Positions 7,323 through 16,720 of a stretch of 64,000 bases of DNA are shown here, piece after piece; positions within the stretch are counted from its first letter, which is position 1; every line of letters starts with the position of its first letter. Location of the stretch: assembly GCF_026343955.1 (NCBI RefSeq), contig NZ_JAPKNI010000002.1, positions 186,001 through 250,000 on the forward strand. Direction: 5' to 3'. Under the pieces are notes generated by a model. That model was not told where the DNA came from. It saw only the letters and a program-made list of their open reading frames with translations, and did no database searches. Source of the DNA: Kaistia defluvii (GTDB taxonomy: Bacteria; Pseudomonadota; Alphaproteobacteria; Rhizobiales; Kaistiaceae). Both the position numbers and the translations under genes were made by a program.

Positions 7323-8414
7323 ATGGAGACCAAGGCCGATCAGGGAGCCGGCGTGGATCGTTGCAATCTGGTCGATTGGATGCGCCAGGTGATCCGCGAG
7401 CTTGAAGCGACGCCGCGTGCGCTTTTCACCACCCATCGCATCACGCCGGCGGGCCTCAACATCGAAACGCATTTCGATGATCCCGATTTCGCCGCGGCCT
7501 ATGCAGGCCGGCTCCGCGATGTCGAGGTGGAGGGGATGCCGGCCGACCGTCTCTATGTGCTGACCGGCAAGGCGGCGGCGTTTCAGGCTGTGCCGGCATG
7601 GCGGGATGCCGAATTTCCACCGCCTGCGTTTCACGCCATGATCAGGGCCGCCGGCCTGCGAGCGGCCTATCCCTTCCAGGCTCGTGTCTGGCGCTTCTTC
7701 GACCCCCGATCCCGGGTCGGCGTGCAATGGACGGCCAGTCCCGACGACCTGCCGCCGTGGGAGGGTTCGGCACCGCTTCGGCAGCATCTGCACTGGCTGT
7801 TGGACGAGAGCGGCCTGCGCCTGGCTCATGCCGCGACGCTTGGCTGGCGGGATCGTGGCGTCGTGCTGTTCGGCAAGGGCGGCGCTGGAAAGTCCGGCAC
7901 CACGCTTGCCGGGCTCGCGGCGGGGCTTTCAACGGTGGGAGACGACTATGTCGCTCTCGCCGGTTCCCCCGGACCGGTGGCGCGCCCGCTCTATCGCGTG
8001 CTCAAGCAGGACCGGGCAGGGCTGGCGCGCACCCCGGAACTCGATGCGAAAACGGCGCATTTGGTTGACAATTGGCGTGGCAAGGTCGAGTTCGACCCGG
8101 ATCAGTTCTTCCGAGGCGCAACCGTCGATAAAATGGACCTGCGCGCTGCCATCCTGCCGCGTATCGCGCATGCGAGCCGGCCGGCCATCGTGGCGGCCCG
8201 GCCCCAGGCGCTGATGCTGGCGCTGATGAGTTCGAACCTGCACCAGTTCGCTGGCGAAGCGGATGACGGCATGTCGTTTTTTGCACGGCTTCTGGCGTGC
8301 CTGCCCTGTTTCGAGATGGAGCTCTCCGACGACGCGGCTGCGAACGGGCGTGTGCTGCGCGACTTCATCGCGGCATTGCCGGCTCAGTTCGATGCACGAG
8401 AGCTGGTTTCGTAA
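7323..8414 (+). CDS. HprK-related P-loop kinase
   Basis: A 363-residue protein with a Walker A motif GKGGAGKSGTT at 184-194 and GDDYVAL at 206-212, the arrangement seen in the C-terminal kinase domain of HPr kinase/phosphorylase relatives. The N-terminal 170 residues are unlike the HPr kinase N-domain. Relatives in other clusters phosphorylate a serine of a small protein or a lasso peptide C-terminus; that is family knowledge, and the substrate here is unknown. GGGAG lies about 10 bases before the ATG. It diverges from the unknown gene at 7199. Its last 31 bases overlap the end of the convergent glycosyltransferase gene. The nearby PqqD and NTP_transf_5 genes support a peptide- or glycan-modifying cassette. 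Confidence 0.78.
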   Translation: METKADQGAGVDRCNLVDWMRQVIRELEATPRALFTTHRITPAGLNIETHFDDPDFAAAYAGRLRDVEVEGMPADRLYVLTGKAAAFQAVPAWRDAEFPPPAFHAMIRAAGLRAAYPFQARVWRFFDPRSRVGVQWTASPDDLPPWEGSAPLRQHLHWLLDESGLRLAHAATLGWRDRGVVLFGKGGAGKSGTTLAGLAAGLSTVGDDYVALAGSPGPVARPLYRVLKQDRAGLARTPELDAKTAHLVDNWRGKVEFDPDQFFRGATVDKMDLRAAILPRIAHASRPAIVAARPQALMLALMSSNLHQFAGEADDGMSFFARLLACLPCFEMELSDDAAANGRVLRDFIAALPAQFDARELVS

Positions 8415-10261
8415 AGCGCATCGAGCCGCGGGCGGATCGGCGCCGCGGCTGGATCGCGCGCCATCGCATCGAATGCCGCGAGTTCGAAGGCGGCGGGATC
8501 GCCGATGGCTTCTGCCGCCCGCGCGAGTCGATCATGGACGAGAAATGCCGAGGGCAGGCTGAAGGTCGCGATTTCGCCGAGCCGCCATGCCTGCTCGATC
8601 AGTTTCCGCTCAATCAGCCAGTCGGCCATCCCGGCCAGCCTCTCGTCGTGAAAGGCCGACTGCCACATTGCGATGTCCAGATGGGCGGCGATGTCCCGAT
8701 GGGCGCTGGCGCTCGCATTGGCACCGTTCCCGCCGCTCGCGCGCAGGAGATCAACCAGTTCAAGGCGAATTGCCAGGTTCGCAGGATCCGCCTGCAGTGC
8801 CCTTTCGGCCTTGCGGAGCGCTGACCGAATGGCGCCCCCGGATCGCCACCGGCGACTTTGCCGGTGCAAGCGTTGGGCGCGGCGGATCGAGAGAAGTCCG
8901 AAATAGTTTCCGGCGCCATAGGCGAGCGAGGCAGGCCAGACGAGCTTCCCGATGGCAGCCTGCCGCGTCGGTTCCAGTTTCAGGAACGCGTCGGCGATGC
9001 GCAGCGCTGTCATGGCGCGCTGACGCGCGGCGGCGAGCAGGTCACCGAGGACCGCAGCGCGTTTTGACGATGGCTGGGTCCGCGCCGGCTGATAGCGGGC
9101 CGCCCGGCGGCCTCGGCCGAACATGTCGCGCCAGAAGCGCAGCCGGCCTTGCGGGCCGCCATGCTCGGTCTGCACCTGCGGAACCCAGGCTGGGTGAATG
9201 TCCCTGCCGAGCCGTCTGGCCAGATCCGTGTCCTCGCTGACCCTCAACGTCGAATTGAAATAGCCGAATTCGGCGAAGACCTGCCGATCATAGGACGCGC
9301 CGTATCGAAGCGCCTGCGTAGGCGGTATCTCCGGAGACCGGGCACCGAACAGGCAGAGATGGGCCGCCAGGGCCAGATCGTCATCATGATCCGCGGGGAT
9401 GATCGCAGAGGCGACCGCCCGGGCTCCCCTGTCATGCGCGGCCAGCCGGGTCCGGATCCAGCCGGGCTTGGCCCTGCAGTCACCGGCGAGGAAAGCTATG
9501 TAGGGGGCGCTGCTCGCGTCGATGCCGATATTGCGCGCCGCCCCGGCATAGAGCGGCGCCTGGATATCGATGAGGCGAATGCGGGCTGCGCAGGATTGCA
9601 GCAGTGCCGCGGGGTCCCCGCCGCCTGAGTTGACGACGACAATTTCGGCCGGCTCGTCCTGTTCGAGCAGGGACTCGACGGCATGGATCAGGCCCGGTTG
9701 GGCCCGAAAGCCGATCACGATGACGGCCATCGCCGCGGTCGCGATGCTGTCGCCCTCCTGCGATGAACCGTCGCCCATGCACCATCGACGCCAGAGGCCG
9801 AAATCCGACCCCGTCGTGGAAGCGGTCACGCGCTTCTCCAGGGTCTGGATGCGGGCATTGTCGGGCGCCTGCGCGACCAGCGTCGTGGCAAGCTCTGCCG
9901 CTTCGAGGGGTTGGCCCCGGTTCAGAAGAACGTCGCAGAGCTTATAGCGAGGATAGATACGTTCCGGCGCCGCCGCCATCATGCGGCGATAGAGCCGTTC
10001 CGATTCGCCGTTGCGAGCTCCGACGCGCTCGAGGATGCGCCCCGCCAGCGCGAGGCTATGCAGGTCGGCGGCCTCGGAGTCCGTGATCTCGCAGGCGAGA
10101 TCAAATGCCGCCTGCCTCTTTCCCTTGCGCAGGCTGGCAAGCATGCGCAGGGCGATATCGCGGCAGGGCGCGTGCTCCGTTGACGCATGCAGGGCCGCTT
10201 CAGAATGGTTCGGCAAGGTAGGATCGCTTGTTCTAGGGGGGCGACGAATCAATCCGTTCAT
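8384..10261 (-). CDS. Large family-2 glycosyltransferase with helical-repeat flanks
   Basis: A 625-residue protein in three parts. Residues about 30-150 are TPR-like helical repeats (LALAGRILERVGARNGESER, APERIYPRYKLCDVLLNRG). Residues about 175-400 are a GT-A glycosyltransferase (VIVIGFRAQPGLIHAVESLL, VVVNSGGGDPAALL, AGAARNIGIDASSAPYIAFL, FNSTLRVSEDTDLARRL). The rest is a further helical region. By analogy the repeats recruit a protein partner or acceptor. The gene stands alone on the minus strand between the HprK-like gene and the polysaccharide deacetylase; its 3' end overlaps the former by 31 bases. No membrane segments are evident. The ATG at 10261 lacks a clear Shine-Dalgarno. Confidence 0.82.
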   Translation of the reverse strand: MNGLIRRPPRTSDPTLPNHSEAALHASTEHAPCRDIALRMLASLRKGKRQAAFDLACEITDSEAADLHSLALAGRILERVGARNGESERLYRRMMAAAPERIYPRYKLCDVLLNRGQPLEAAELATTLVAQAPDNARIQTLEKRVTASTTGSDFGLWRRWCMGDGSSQEGDSIATAAMAVIVIGFRAQPGLIHAVESLLEQDEPAEIVVVNSGGGDPAALLQSCAARIRLIDIQAPLYAGAARNIGIDASSAPYIAFLAGDCRAKPGWIRTRLAAHDRGARAVASAIIPADHDDDLALAAHLCLFGARSPEIPPTQALRYGASYDRQVFAEFGYFNSTLRVSEDTDLARRLGRDIHPAWVPQVQTEHGGPQGRLRFWRDMFGRGRRAARYQPARTQPSSKRAAVLGDLLAAARQRAMTALRIADAFLKLEPTRQAAIGKLVWPASLAYGAGNYFGLLSIRRAQRLHRQSRRWRSGGAIRSALRKAERALQADPANLAIRLELVDLLRASGGNGANASASAHRDIAAHLDIAMWQSAFHDERLAGMADWLIERKLIEQAWRLGEIATFSLPSAFLVHDRLARAAEAIGDPAAFELAAFDAMARDPAAAPIRPRLDALYETSSRASN

Positions 10262-10353
10262 ATCGGCCGGTCCGACAGCCGTAGTTCTGGATCGCGCGCA
10301 TCGCGCATGTCACGATGCCGCAGAGCTGCGCCAGGGGGAAGGTCGAACCGCAC

Positions 10354-11301
10354 GTGACTGAGCAATATGTGCTGATTTCGTTCGATGGCTGCGTCGACAT
10401 CGAGAGCTGGCGCGCCTGGACGGCTTTCGCCGACAAGCATCCCCGTCTTCGGCTCACATTCTTTGTCAGCGGGACCTGTTTCCTCACAGAGGAGCGTCGC
10501 ACCCTCTACCAGGGTCCGGGCAGCGAACCCGGCACGGCCAGGATCCGGTTTGGCGGAACGCAACCCGAGCTGGTCGAGCGCGTCGCCTGCATGAACGCGC
10601 TCTTCCGATCGGGGCACGAAATCGCCTCGCATGCCGTCGGGCATCTGGATGGCGCATCCTGGAGCCCGGCCGAGTGGCTTGCCGAATTCGAGACCTACGA
10701 CCGGCTGCTCGAGGGCTTTGCAGCCAATAATGGTCTCGGCGCCGAGGATGGCCTCGCTTTCGGCCCGAGCGATATCCAGGGGTTTCGCGCGCCCTTCCTG
10801 AGCATAGGCCCGGGGCTCGATGCCGCGCTTGCCGCGCGTCAATACCGCTATGATGCCAGCATGGCCGGCCGGGCCGGCGATTGGCCGATGAAGAACCGTG
10901 ACGGGATCTGGAAGTTCAAGCTGGCCAGTATCCCGCTGAGGGGCTACCGGCGGACGCCGCTTTCGATGGACTACAATCTCTTCATCGTGCAGTCCCAGGA
11001 AAATCCTGAAATCTTCGAGGATCTGGAGGATCTGGAGGAACGCGTGGTGGAGGCGTACCTCCAGTACTTCAAGAGAAACTATGTCACGGATCGCGCTCCC
11101 CTCCACATCGGCCATCACTTCACGAACTATCGCGGGCTGGTTTACCGCAAGGCCCTGATGCGGTTCATCGAGAGTGTCATCGACCGGCCGGACGTGACGT
11201 TCTGCACCTATGCTCAGCTTTCCGACGATCTTGACCGCGTTGGATCGCCGCCTCGCGGCGCGGTGATGCGCGGCGCCTCGTTCGCCCAGGCAGGCCGGTG
11301 A
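10354..11301 (+). CDS. Polysaccharide deacetylase (NodB-type, CE4)
   Basis: A 315-residue protein. The NodB elements are LISFDGCVD (D11 and nearby), FFVSG, GHEIASHAVGH with H93 and H97 as metal ligands, and GFRAPFL. Family members remove N- or O-acetyl groups from chitin-like, peptidoglycan or surface polysaccharides. No signal peptide is seen, so the substrate may be an intracellular glycan intermediate. I chose GTG 10354 because the conserved strand starts at once and GGGGGAAGG lies upstream; ATG 10315 would add 13 unconserved residues. It overlaps the nucleotidyltransferase gene by four bases (GTGA), so the two are translated together. Confidence 0.82.
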   Translation: MTEQYVLISFDGCVDIESWRAWTAFADKHPRLRLTFFVSGTCFLTEERRTLYQGPGSEPGTARIRFGGTQPELVERVACMNALFRSGHEIASHAVGHLDGASWSPAEWLAEFETYDRLLEGFAANNGLGAEDGLAFGPSDIQGFRAPFLSIGPGLDAALAARQYRYDASMAGRAGDWPMKNRDGIWKFKLASIPLRGYRRTPLSMDYNLFIVQSQENPEIFEDLEDLEERVVEAYLQYFKRNYVTDRAPLHIGHHFTNYRGLVYRKALMRFIESVIDRPDVTFCTYAQLSDDLDRVGSPPRGAVMRGASFAQAGR

Positions 11302-12743
11302 TCGCAACCCAGCCGCCAAAGAGCTGGCCGACCGGGCGCGTGGCGCTGCTGGTGCGCGCAGCGCTTTGTCCGTCGGCCGAGGCCGCTCGATCCTGGCAGG
11401 ACTGGAAAGCCAGCCGGAACTTCGATGACATCACGTGGGAGGAGATGCGGCTTCTGGTGCCCGTGGCGGCGCGCCTGGCGGAGATCGATCCCCGCTCGCC
11501 GCTTCGGCCCCGCATCGATGGACTGGCGAAGCAGATCTGGACGCGAACCCAGATCAGGCTGCGCGAATCGTGCCAGGTTTTCGATGGCCTCAACGAGGCG
11601 GGCGTGCCCTTCATCGTGTTCAAGGGCGGTGCGCAATATGCCGAAGGCCTGGCGGTTTCCCCCCGCCGGGTCATGGGCGATATCGATATTCTGATCCAGA
11701 GGCGTGATGTCGTCCCGGCGCTGGATGCCCTCGAGGCCAATGGATGGCGGGCCGTGGGCGGCGAGTCGTTCGCATTGCTGCGGCAGTCCCTTCCGGGCCG
11801 GTTGCGAGTGAATTTCAGGAAAGGCCAGCATGGCGAGATCGATCTCCATGTCAGCCCCTTCCATTTCGCCCGCAGCACCCCGGTCCTCGAGGCGGCGCTC
11901 TGGGCCCGGGCGAAGCCTGCCAATCTGGTGCTTCGGCCCGTTCTGGTGCCCGACCCCACGGATTCGATGCTGTTGATGATGGCGCACGGGGTCGAAGGCG
12001 GTGGGGGCGACTGGGCGATCGACGCGGCCACGCGCATGGCCCGGCAGCCGATCGATTGGGACCGCCTCGTCGCTACGGCAGAACAACGATGCCTCGTGCC
12101 CGGCATCCGCGACGGGATCGCCTATCTTATCCAGGGTGTCGGCCTCGCCGTGCCGGAGCACGTTCCGGCCAGGCTGGCCAGGGCGCGGGTATCGGCGACC
12201 GAACGGCTCAAGCACTGGTCCAATACCCGCCACCCGGACGACCGTAGCCGCATCGAAAATCTGGTGGATGGGCTCGTCGATCGCATCCTGCGTCGTCGGG
12301 GCTTCGACCTGGCGGTCAAGAATGCGAGACTGGTAAGGGCGATGCGGACGCCCGGCGTCTGGATGAACCGGCGCCGCGGCTACGACACCGCCCCCTCCGC
12401 TGCGGCGTTCGATCATCACCTGTCCCTGCGCGATGTGCAGGGCAATGCCACGCTGTTCTTCCGGGTGCGGATGGATCCGCCGGAGAACCCGCGCCGCTTT
12501 CTCTTCGAGGTCAGTGTCGATGGCGTGGCCATCGGCCAGTTGAGGACCCGCGTCGTCGGCGGTCGCTCGCGCGAGCCGGTCGATCGCCTCTTTCGGCTGC
12601 CTCTGCCGGACGGCAGGCGCGGCAGCCTGCAAGTCGTCATCTCGGCCAGCCCGCTCAAGCTGGTCCGACCCGACGCGACGGCTGCCGAGATCGCCCGCTT
12701 CTCCGCCGCGCCGTTCCGCATTGTTGGCATCTGGACGGCGTGA
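11298..12743 (+). CDS. NTP_transf_5 family nucleotidyltransferase
   Basis: A 481-residue protein with a GTG start overlapping the deacetylase stop. Residues 105-135 carry the family signature: FIVFKGGAQY, then RRVMGDIDILI with D128 and D130 as the metal-binding pair, and EIDLH at 180-184 as the third acidic position. The family is annotated as a nucleotidyltransferase and is often found with PqqD proteins and HprK-like kinases, including in lasso peptide clusters. The C-terminal region, about residues 395-480, looks like a separate beta-rich domain. It is the last gene of the cassette. The reaction presumably transfers an NMP to a peptide, lipid or sugar; this is inferred. Confidence 0.82.
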   Translation: MIATQPPKSWPTGRVALLVRAALCPSAEAARSWQDWKASRNFDDITWEEMRLLVPVAARLAEIDPRSPLRPRIDGLAKQIWTRTQIRLRESCQVFDGLNEAGVPFIVFKGGAQYAEGLAVSPRRVMGDIDILIQRRDVVPALDALEANGWRAVGGESFALLRQSLPGRLRVNFRKGQHGEIDLHVSPFHFARSTPVLEAALWARAKPANLVLRPVLVPDPTDSMLLMMAHGVEGGGGDWAIDAATRMARQPIDWDRLVATAEQRCLVPGIRDGIAYLIQGVGLAVPEHVPARLARARVSATERLKHWSNTRHPDDRSRIENLVDGLVDRILRRRGFDLAVKNARLVRAMRTPGVWMNRRRGYDTAPSAAAFDHHLSLRDVQGNATLFFRVRMDPPENPRRFLFEVSVDGVAIGQLRTRVVGGRSREPVDRLFRLPLPDGRRGSLQVVISASPLKLVRPDATAAEIARFSAAPFRIVGIWTA

Positions 12744-12985
12744 GGTCCGATTCAGCGACGCTCGACAGCCGTCATCGCAGGAGATGAGCCGGTATCGAGA
12801 CGGTCGAAGGTGGATAGGGCAACGTCATCCTTCGCGGCGACGACGCGAAAAGCTGCTCTTCCGCTCCCGGTCCCGGCTCAGCCGCGGCTTTGACACCTGC
12901 TGCGTGATGGAAGCGTTGCCGAGGTCCGATGGATATTCCGGCCAACACGGACGGATCCGCGTTGGCCGGCAGGGAGGTTTCGCGA

Positions 12986-13411
12986 CTACTCGACGATGCG
13001 GAGTTCGACGGTGCGGCTCTGGTCGAACCAGGTCTCGAGACCGGTCACCTTGAGCTCGAGGCTGCCCTCGACCACTTCGCCGATATAGGAGATCGGCAGC
13101 GGCTCCTCCGCCGTGTCGTCGCCATAGACGACGCAGAACTGCTGGCGAGGGCTGTAGAAGCAGACCGACCCGGCGCCGCTGCCATACTTGGCGCGGCGTT
13201 CGCGACCGACATCCTCGGTCAGGTACTTGTTCTCCCACGGCGCGACGATCGGCAGCGTGAAGAACACCATGTCGCCGATCAGCTTGCCATGCTGCAGCAT
13301 GGTGGTCATCGGCAGCTTCTTGCGGAACTCCTCGGCGAGCTTGGGAACCTTGTCTTCCCAGACTTCGATGGTGCAGACGTCCTTGCCCGCAACGGCCATC
13401 TTGAGCTTCAT
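12986..13411 (-). CDS. DUF3830 family protein (cyclophilin-like fold)
   Basis: A 141-residue protein, typical of DUF3830: FRKKLPMTTMLQHGKLIGDM, FTLPIVAPWEN, GSVCFYSPRQQFCVVYGDD and PISYIGEVVEG. The fold is a small cyclophilin-like barrel; function is unknown, but the family recurs beside amino acid transport and degradation genes. ATG 13411 is preceded by AAAGGA at about 10 bases; the frame extends further upstream without homology. It is the last gene of the minus-strand amino acid ABC operon, 28 bases after the preceding gene. Confidence 0.8.
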   Translation of the reverse strand: MKLKMAVAGKDVCTIEVWEDKVPKLAEEFRKKLPMTTMLQHGKLIGDMVFFTLPIVAPWENKYLTEDVGRERRAKYGSGAGSVCFYSPRQQFCVVYGDDTAEEPLPISYIGEVVEGSLELKVTGLETWFDQSRTVELRIVE

Positions 13412-13439
13412 TGTCTTGGATCCTTTGATTGTGTTGCGG

Positions 13440-13919
13440 TCAGGCGGTGGTCTTGCGGCGGAAGCCGTCGCCGAGGCCCCAGGGCAGGATGAAGTCGACC
13501 CACATGTGCAGGCGGTTGGCATAGCTGAGCATGGCGTGCGTCAGGCGGACCAGTTCCTCGACGGAGGTGCAGGCGAGCGCGGTCTCGACATAGAGCTTGG
13601 TCAGTTCAGCCGCTTCCGGCAGGCTGACGAAGTCGAAGAAATCGGCCTTGTAGCCGATGATCTGCTTGATGATCGACTGCAGCGTCTTGAGGTCGGCGTT
13701 CGGGTCGTCCTCGCCGACGCGGATGATGCCCCAGAGCATCTCGTCGGCCAGCGTGCGGGTCTCGCCCTCGGCGAAGATGATCGTGCTCAGATACTGCCCG
13801 CGCGAGCCGGTGCCGCGCGGCACCTCGCCGCGACCCAGCGCCGCCACGTCATCGGGGCTCTTCAGCCAGATGCGCTCGCGTTCGCTTTCGAAGCGCTGGA
13901 TGGCTTCATCGACAGTCAT
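13440..13919 (-). CDS. Conserved-looking protein of unknown function in amino acid ABC operon
   Basis: A 159-residue, mostly helical protein that I do not recognise. It has no signal peptide or membrane segment. Visible features are an acidic N-terminus (MTVDEAIQRFESERERIWL), a Gly/Arg-rich loop (GRGEVPRGTGSRGQYLS) and an aromatic C-terminal part (LHMWVDFILPWGLGDGF). It lies 78 bases after the ABC ATPase gene and 28 bases before the DUF3830 gene, all on one strand. It is very likely co-expressed with them and may metabolise the imported compound. AGGAGA precedes the ATG at 13919. Codon use matches its neighbours, so the frame is real. Confidence 0.7.
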   Translation of the reverse strand: MTVDEAIQRFESERERIWLKSPDDVAALGRGEVPRGTGSRGQYLSTIIFAEGETRTLADEMLWGIIRVGEDDPNADLKTLQSIIKQIIGYKADFFDFVSLPEAAELTKLYVETALACTSVEELVRLTHAMLSYANRLHMWVDFILPWGLGDGFRRKTTA

Positions 13920-13997
13920 TGTGTTCTCCTAGGTCGAACAGCTGAAGGATGCCGGGTTGAGCGCGCTGTTCAGACGCCATGCCCGGCAGAGGTGAGA

Positions 13998-14762
13998 TCA
14001 AAGAACGTGCGACAGGAAGTTGCGGGCGCGTTCCGTCTTGGGGGAATCGAACAGCTCCGCCGGGGTCGTGCATTCGACGATGCGTCCCTCGTCCATGAAG
14101 GCGACGCGGTCGCAGACATCGCGAGCGAAGTTCATCTCGTGCGTGACGACGATCATCGTCATGCCGTCGGCGACGAGGCCGCGCATGACTTCCAGGACCT
14201 CGCCCACCAGCTCCGGATCGAGCGCCGAGGTGGGCTCGTCGAACAGCATCAATTTGGGACGCATGGCGAGGGCGCGCGCGATGGCGATGCGCTGCTGCTG
14301 GCCGCCCGAAAGCTCGCTGGGATAGGCGTCCGCCTTGTGGGCGAGACCGACCTTATCCAGCAGGCCGCGGGCATGCTCGGTCGCCGCCTTGCGTTTCTCG
14401 CCCTTTACCTGCACGGGCGCCTCGATGATGTTCTCGATGGCGGTCTTGTGGGCAAACAGGTTGAAGCGCTGGAACACCATGCCGATCTCGGCCCGCTTCG
14501 CAGCCGTCTCGCGCTCGCCAAGTTCGTAGAGCTTGTCGCCCTCGCGCCGGTATCCGACGAGTTCGCCGTCGACCGAGAGATAGCCCCCGGTGATCTTGGT
14601 GAGGTGGTTGATGCAGCGCAGGAAGGTCGACTTGCCGGAGCCGGAGGGCCCGATCAGGCTGACGACCTCACCGCGGGCCACCGTGAAATCGACACCGCGC
14701 AGGATGTCGAGATTGCTGATGCTCTTCCTGACGTCGAGGGCTTCCACCATGAAGGCGCTCAT
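13998..14762 (-). CDS. Polar amino acid ABC transporter ATP-binding protein (GlnQ/HisP type)
   Basis: A 254-residue ATPase of the polar amino acid uptake family. Walker A is GPSGSGKST, the Q-loop is [12 protein letters not shown], the signature is [15 protein letters not shown], Walker B is [14 protein letters not shown], and the switch His is in VVTHEM. The extra insert after Walker A ([16 protein letters not shown]) is common in rhizobial family members. Its start is one base from the end of the permease gene. It powers import with the permease and binding protein encoded upstream. Confidence 0.95.
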   Translation of the reverse strand: MSAFMVEALDVRKSISNLDILRGVDFTVARGEVVSLIGPSGSGKSTFLRCINHLTKITGGYLSVDGELVGYRREGDKLYELGERETAAKRAEIGMVFQRFNLFAHKTAIENIIEAPVQVKGEKRKAATEHARGLLDKVGLAHKADAYPSELSGGQQQRIAIARALAMRPKLMLFDEPTSALDPELVGEVLEVMRGLVADGMTMIVVTHEMNFARDVCDRVAFMDEGRIVECTTPAELFDSPKTERARNFLSHVL

Positions 14763-14763
14763 T

Positions 14764-15654
14764 TCAACCTCCCGCGCGGACGATGCCGCGACCGTAATGC
14801 GCCTCGATGCGGCCCTGGATCACGCTGAGCACGCTGGTGAGCAGCAGATACCAGCAGCAGCAGACCAGCAGCAGCGGAATGGTCTCGAAGGTGCGGGAAT
14901 AGATGGACTGCGCGGTGTAGAGCAGGTCGGACAGGGCTATGACGCTGACGAGCGAGGTCATCTTCAACATGCCGATCGTCTCGTTGCCGGTCGGCGGGAT
15001 GATGACGCGCATGGCCTGGGGCAGAATGATGCGGCGCATGGCCTTGAGACGGGTCATGCCGAGGGCGCGCGCGGCTTCGTTCTGGCCGTCATCGACGGAC
15101 GAGATGCCGGCGCGCACGATCTCCGCCATGTAGGCGCCTTCGTTGAGCGCGAGGCCCAGGATCGCCGCCGTCACCGGCGTGACGATGTGATTGGTGTTGG
15201 CCTGGAAGAAGGTGATGCCCGTGAACGGGATGCCGAAGCCGAGTTCGGGGAAAAGCGCGGCCAGATTGTACCAGAAGATGAGCTGGACGAGGATCGGCGT
15301 GCCGCGGAAGAACCAGATGTAGAGGCGCGCGAAGCCGGAGACGATCGGAATGTCGGACATGCGGCTGACAGCGATGACGATGCCGAGCGCGATGCCCAGC
15401 GTCATGCAGAGCACGGTAAGCCAGACCGTCGTGGCGAGACCATGCAGGATGGCCGGCGAGAAGAAATAGCTGGCGACCAGGGGCCACTCGAAGCGGGGAT
15501 TGAGCAGGACGCTCTCGGTCAGCATCGCGGCGAGGAAGAGCACGATGACGACCGGCACCCAGCGGAAGCGGCCGCTGCGCGGAACGATGGTCAGGCCCGC
15601 GGTGGGAGGTTCTGGCCGCTCGTCCGCAACCGCGCCGACTTTGGTGTTGGACAT
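14764..15654 (-). CDS. Polar amino acid ABC transporter permease (HisM/GlnP type)
   Basis: A 296-residue inner-membrane protein with about six hydrophobic segments. The permease coupling motif is [29 protein letters not shown], here at about 190-220, with [21 protein letters not shown] just before it as in the His/Glu/Gln/Arg family. Only one permease gene is present, so it probably forms a homodimer. The N-terminal 30 residues are a hydrophilic cytoplasmic extension. It lies between the binding-protein gene (72 bases upstream) and the ATPase gene. Confidence 0.93.
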   Translation of the reverse strand: MSNTKVGAVADERPEPPTAGLTIVPRSGRFRWVPVVIVLFLAAMLTESVLLNPRFEWPLVASYFFSPAILHGLATTVWLTVLCMTLGIALGIVIAVSRMSDIPIVSGFARLYIWFFRGTPILVQLIFWYNLAALFPELGFGIPFTGITFFQANTNHIVTPVTAAILGLALNEGAYMAEIVRAGISSVDDGQNEAARALGMTRLKAMRRIILPQAMRVIIPPTGNETIGMLKMTSLVSVIALSDLLYTAQSIYSRTFETIPLLLVCCCWYLLLTSVLSVIQGRIEAHYGRGIVRAGG

Positions 15655-15726
15655 TGACTAACCTTCATGAAGGGGAGGCGGGCCACGCCAGGAGGCGGGC
15701 CCGCCTTGGAAAATGAGGGTTGAGGA

Positions 15727-16668
15727 TCAGGGCTTGGGGTATTCGAGCGGGTGGCTCGACGCCAGGTTGATTCCCGGCTCCTCGATGCCGAGGGCGGAGA
15801 TGCCCCATTTGTCCATGATCTTGGCGTAGACGCCTTCCTTCTGGACCGCCTTCAGCGCGGCGAGCAGGGCTTCGGCCAGTTGCTTGTTGTCCTTCTGGAC
15901 GACCATGCCGTTATAGTATTTCGGCAGCAGGCGGTTGGTCTCGAGACGGACGGGGCGCGGAGCCGCGGCTTCGATGGCGCGGGCGGCGGCGAGGTTGTTC
16001 AGCACGAAATCGACGCGGCCGGAATAGAGCGACAGCAGAACGGCGTCGGCGGAGGGATATTCGTTGGCCTTGATCGCGGGCAGGCCGGCGGCCTCGCAAT
16101 GCGGCGTCATCACCTTGTTGACGACGTTGATGAAGTCAAAGCCCTGCTGGACGCCGACGGTCAGGCCGCAGAGCGACTTCGGATCCTCGGTGATCACCTT
16201 GTTGTCGGCCAGGGTGTAGACGGCCCCGGTCGCATAGGCGTGCACGACGAAGGTGACGCGCTTCTCGCGCTCGAGATTGTCGGAGATGCACTCCGATGCC
16301 ATGTTGTAGCGGCCGCTCTCGACGCCCGGAATCAGGCCCGCAAAGGCAATCGATTCCACGCTGTAGGTGATGCCGAGCTTCTGGGAGATGGCGTTCCAGA
16401 GGTCGGGCTCGTAGCCGATGATCGTCTTGTTGTCCGAGGCGAAGGACTGGCAGGGCGGGTAGTTGGCGTCGGTCGCGATGGTCAGGACGCCGGCGTCCTT
16501 GATCGCCTGCGGCAGCATATCGTGCAGCGCCTGGTCCTTCTGCAGGACCGGCAGGCCGGATCCGACGACTTCCTCATATTTCTTGTCTTCGGCGGTCGCC
16601 GCGCCAAGGCCGGCGGCAAGCACCATGCTGGTCGCCGCGGCGGCGAGCATCAGCTTCATCGGGTTCAT
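15727..16668 (-). CDS. Polar amino acid ABC transporter substrate-binding protein
   Basis: A 313-residue periplasmic protein of the SBP_bac_3 family. A signal peptide covers residues 1-26 (LMLAAAATSMVLAAGLGAATA, cleaved before EDKK). The mature part has the family pattern GVLTIATDANYPPCQSF, then a region near SGRYNMASECISDNLEREKRV. AGGAGA lies just before ATG 16668; the frame is open further upstream but lacks homology. It is the first gene of the operon, facing a GntR regulator across an AT-rich divergent region. The ligand is an amino acid or a derivative; the neighbouring hut locus makes histidine-related compounds possible but this is only context. Confidence 0.92.
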   Translation of the reverse strand: MNPMKLMLAAAATSMVLAAGLGAATAEDKKYEEVVGSGLPVLQKDQALHDMLPQAIKDAGVLTIATDANYPPCQSFASDNKTIIGYEPDLWNAISQKLGITYSVESIAFAGLIPGVESGRYNMASECISDNLEREKRVTFVVHAYATGAVYTLADNKVITEDPKSLCGLTVGVQQGFDFINVVNKVMTPHCEAAGLPAIKANEYPSADAVLLSLYSGRVDFVLNNLAAARAIEAAAPRPVRLETNRLLPKYYNGMVVQKDNKQLAEALLAALKAVQKEGVYAKIMDKWGISALGIEEPGINLASSHPLEYPKP

Positions 16669-16720
16669 CGCGTTCTCTCCTGTTGGGCCCCGGGCGGAGA
16701 CCATCTGGTTGGCGCGAAAA

